A DNA stretch of 64,000 nt from Myxococcales bacterium (GTDB taxonomy: Bacteria; Myxococcota_A; Bradymonadia; UBA7976; UBA1532). Below are positions 63,630 to 64,000 of this stretch, piece after piece. The translations under genes were made by a program, and so were the position numbers. The stretch is taken from assembly GCA_020633435.1 (NCBI GenBank), contig JACKDP010000003.1, positions 310,001 through 374,000 on the forward strand, read 5' to 3'. The notes beneath the pieces were generated by a model. The model did not search any database. It was not told the DNA's origin and worked only from the letters and a program-made list of their open reading frames with translations. Numbering within the stretch: the stretch's first letter is position 1; each line of letters begins with the position of its first letter.

Positions 63630-64000
63630 CGCATGAGCCACCAAACGGCCCCAACCACGGCCGCGCCGACCCCCACGCCGAGGGCGAAGCCGATCCGGGA
63701 GTGGCTCGTGGGCCGCACCGGGAACTCCACCGTCGACAGGGCGTCGCGGTCCGCGTCGAGCAGCAGGACGCCGTGCACGTCGTAGTGCAGGAAGTACTCG
63801 AGGAGCTGCCGCCGCGTGGCCCGGTTGGTGGGCTTCGCCACCGCCCCGGTCTTCACCTCCACCACGTACCGGCGCCCGCCGCGGGCGGCCAGCAGGTCGG
63901 CGCGCAGGACGGCCTCCTGGGGCTCGCCGTCCACCGTGAAGGCGTAGCGGCGCTCCACCTGGTCGTCCAGGACGCGAAAGCCCCGTTTTTCCAGCAGGTT
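63626..64000 (-). CDS. PD-(D/E)XK nuclease-like membrane protein, C-terminal fragment
   Basis: The frame is open from the right edge, so the N-terminus is missing; 124 residues are seen, the last 110 starting at an internal GTG at 63958. RADLLAARGGRRYVVEVKTG has the D-x(n)-ExK arrangement of PD-(D/E)XK nucleases, and LLEKRGFRVLD before it is typical of such folds (for example YraN or restriction-like). A C-terminal helix (GFALGVGVGAAVVGAVWW) anchors it in the membrane, unusual for a nuclease. The last codons overlap the metK promoter. Confidence 0.65.
   Translation of the reverse strand, partial: NLLEKRGFRVLDDQVERRYAFTVDGEPQEAVLRADLLAARGGRRYVVEVKTGAVAKPTNRATRRQLLEYFLHYDVHGVLLLDADRDALSTVEFPVRPTSHSRIGFALGVGVGAAVVGAVWWLMR

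Overview
The window is a GC-rich (about 70% by eye) stretch of bacterial chromosome centred on the replication origin. Gene content and style point to the Myxococcota or a nearby former-deltaproteobacterial lineage: glycine-rich 'GGAGGQ' lipoproteins, cysteine-rich secreted proteins, a bactofilin gene beside parAB, an F1Fo operon with split b/b' subunits, a Gld-like ABC operon and lipoproteins in nearly every cluster. This placement is inference from gene style; there is no rRNA gene. I recognised no tRNA, rRNA, insertion sequence or CRISPR array.

Layout. (1) 1-6.3 kb: minus-strand run of exported proteins, with three separate thioredoxin-fold proteins carrying CxxC, one fused to a predicted outer-membrane barrel. 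(2) 6.6-10.9 kb: a zinc-ribbon miniprotein, then a coupled minus-strand operon encoding a nucleotidyltransferase-sugar phosphate cyclase fusion, an SDR and a PfkB kinase. This looks like a pathway to a nucleotide-activated cyclitol and is the best candidate for an undescribed system here; a palindromic operator-like element lies upstream. (3) 10.9-18.7 kb: YbaK, an EF-hand membrane protein, a radical SAM protein, a DUF2231-like membrane protein, a membrane-anchored LuxR-type regulator, a tandem MlaF-like ATPase fusion and ttcA. (4) 18.9-31.3 kb: mfd, a PpiC-like lipoprotein and surA on plus; uvrC, uvrB and cysS on minus, so both transcription-coupled and global excision repair are represented. 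(5) 31.4-38.1 kb: a tightly overlapped plus-strand operon (zinc-ribbon anchor, LD-carboxypeptidase, serine hydrolase, inositol monophosphatase, lipoprotein, rsmG), a bactofilin, then parA-parB. Three parS sites lie here; one contains the GTG start codon of the inositol monophosphatase gene. (6) 38.3-44.2 kb: the F1 and stator part of ATP synthase (b', b, delta, alpha, gamma, beta, epsilon; no a or c). (7) 44.4-48.9 kb: a Gld-like ABC ATPase, permease, auxiliary protein and DUF4340 protein. (8) 48.9-55.8 kb, minus: a DnaC-like helicase loader with its partner, gyrB, jag, yidC, rnpA, rpmH. (9) 56.1-61.6 kb, plus: dnaA, the probable oriC, dnaN, recF, murA. (10) 61.6-64 kb, minus: a cysteine-rich secreted protein, metK and a truncated nuclease-like membrane protein.

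The orientation fits an origin near 57.7 kb: most core genes to its left (gyrB, yidC, atp, cysS, uvr) read leftward and dnaN-recF-murA read rightward, so they run with the replication fork. Genes are dense, with many 4-nt ATGA or GTGA overlaps indicating translational coupling. MurA carries Asp at the usual catalytic Cys position, which predicts intrinsic fosfomycin resistance. All calls come from reading the sequence and translated frames; no database search was run.
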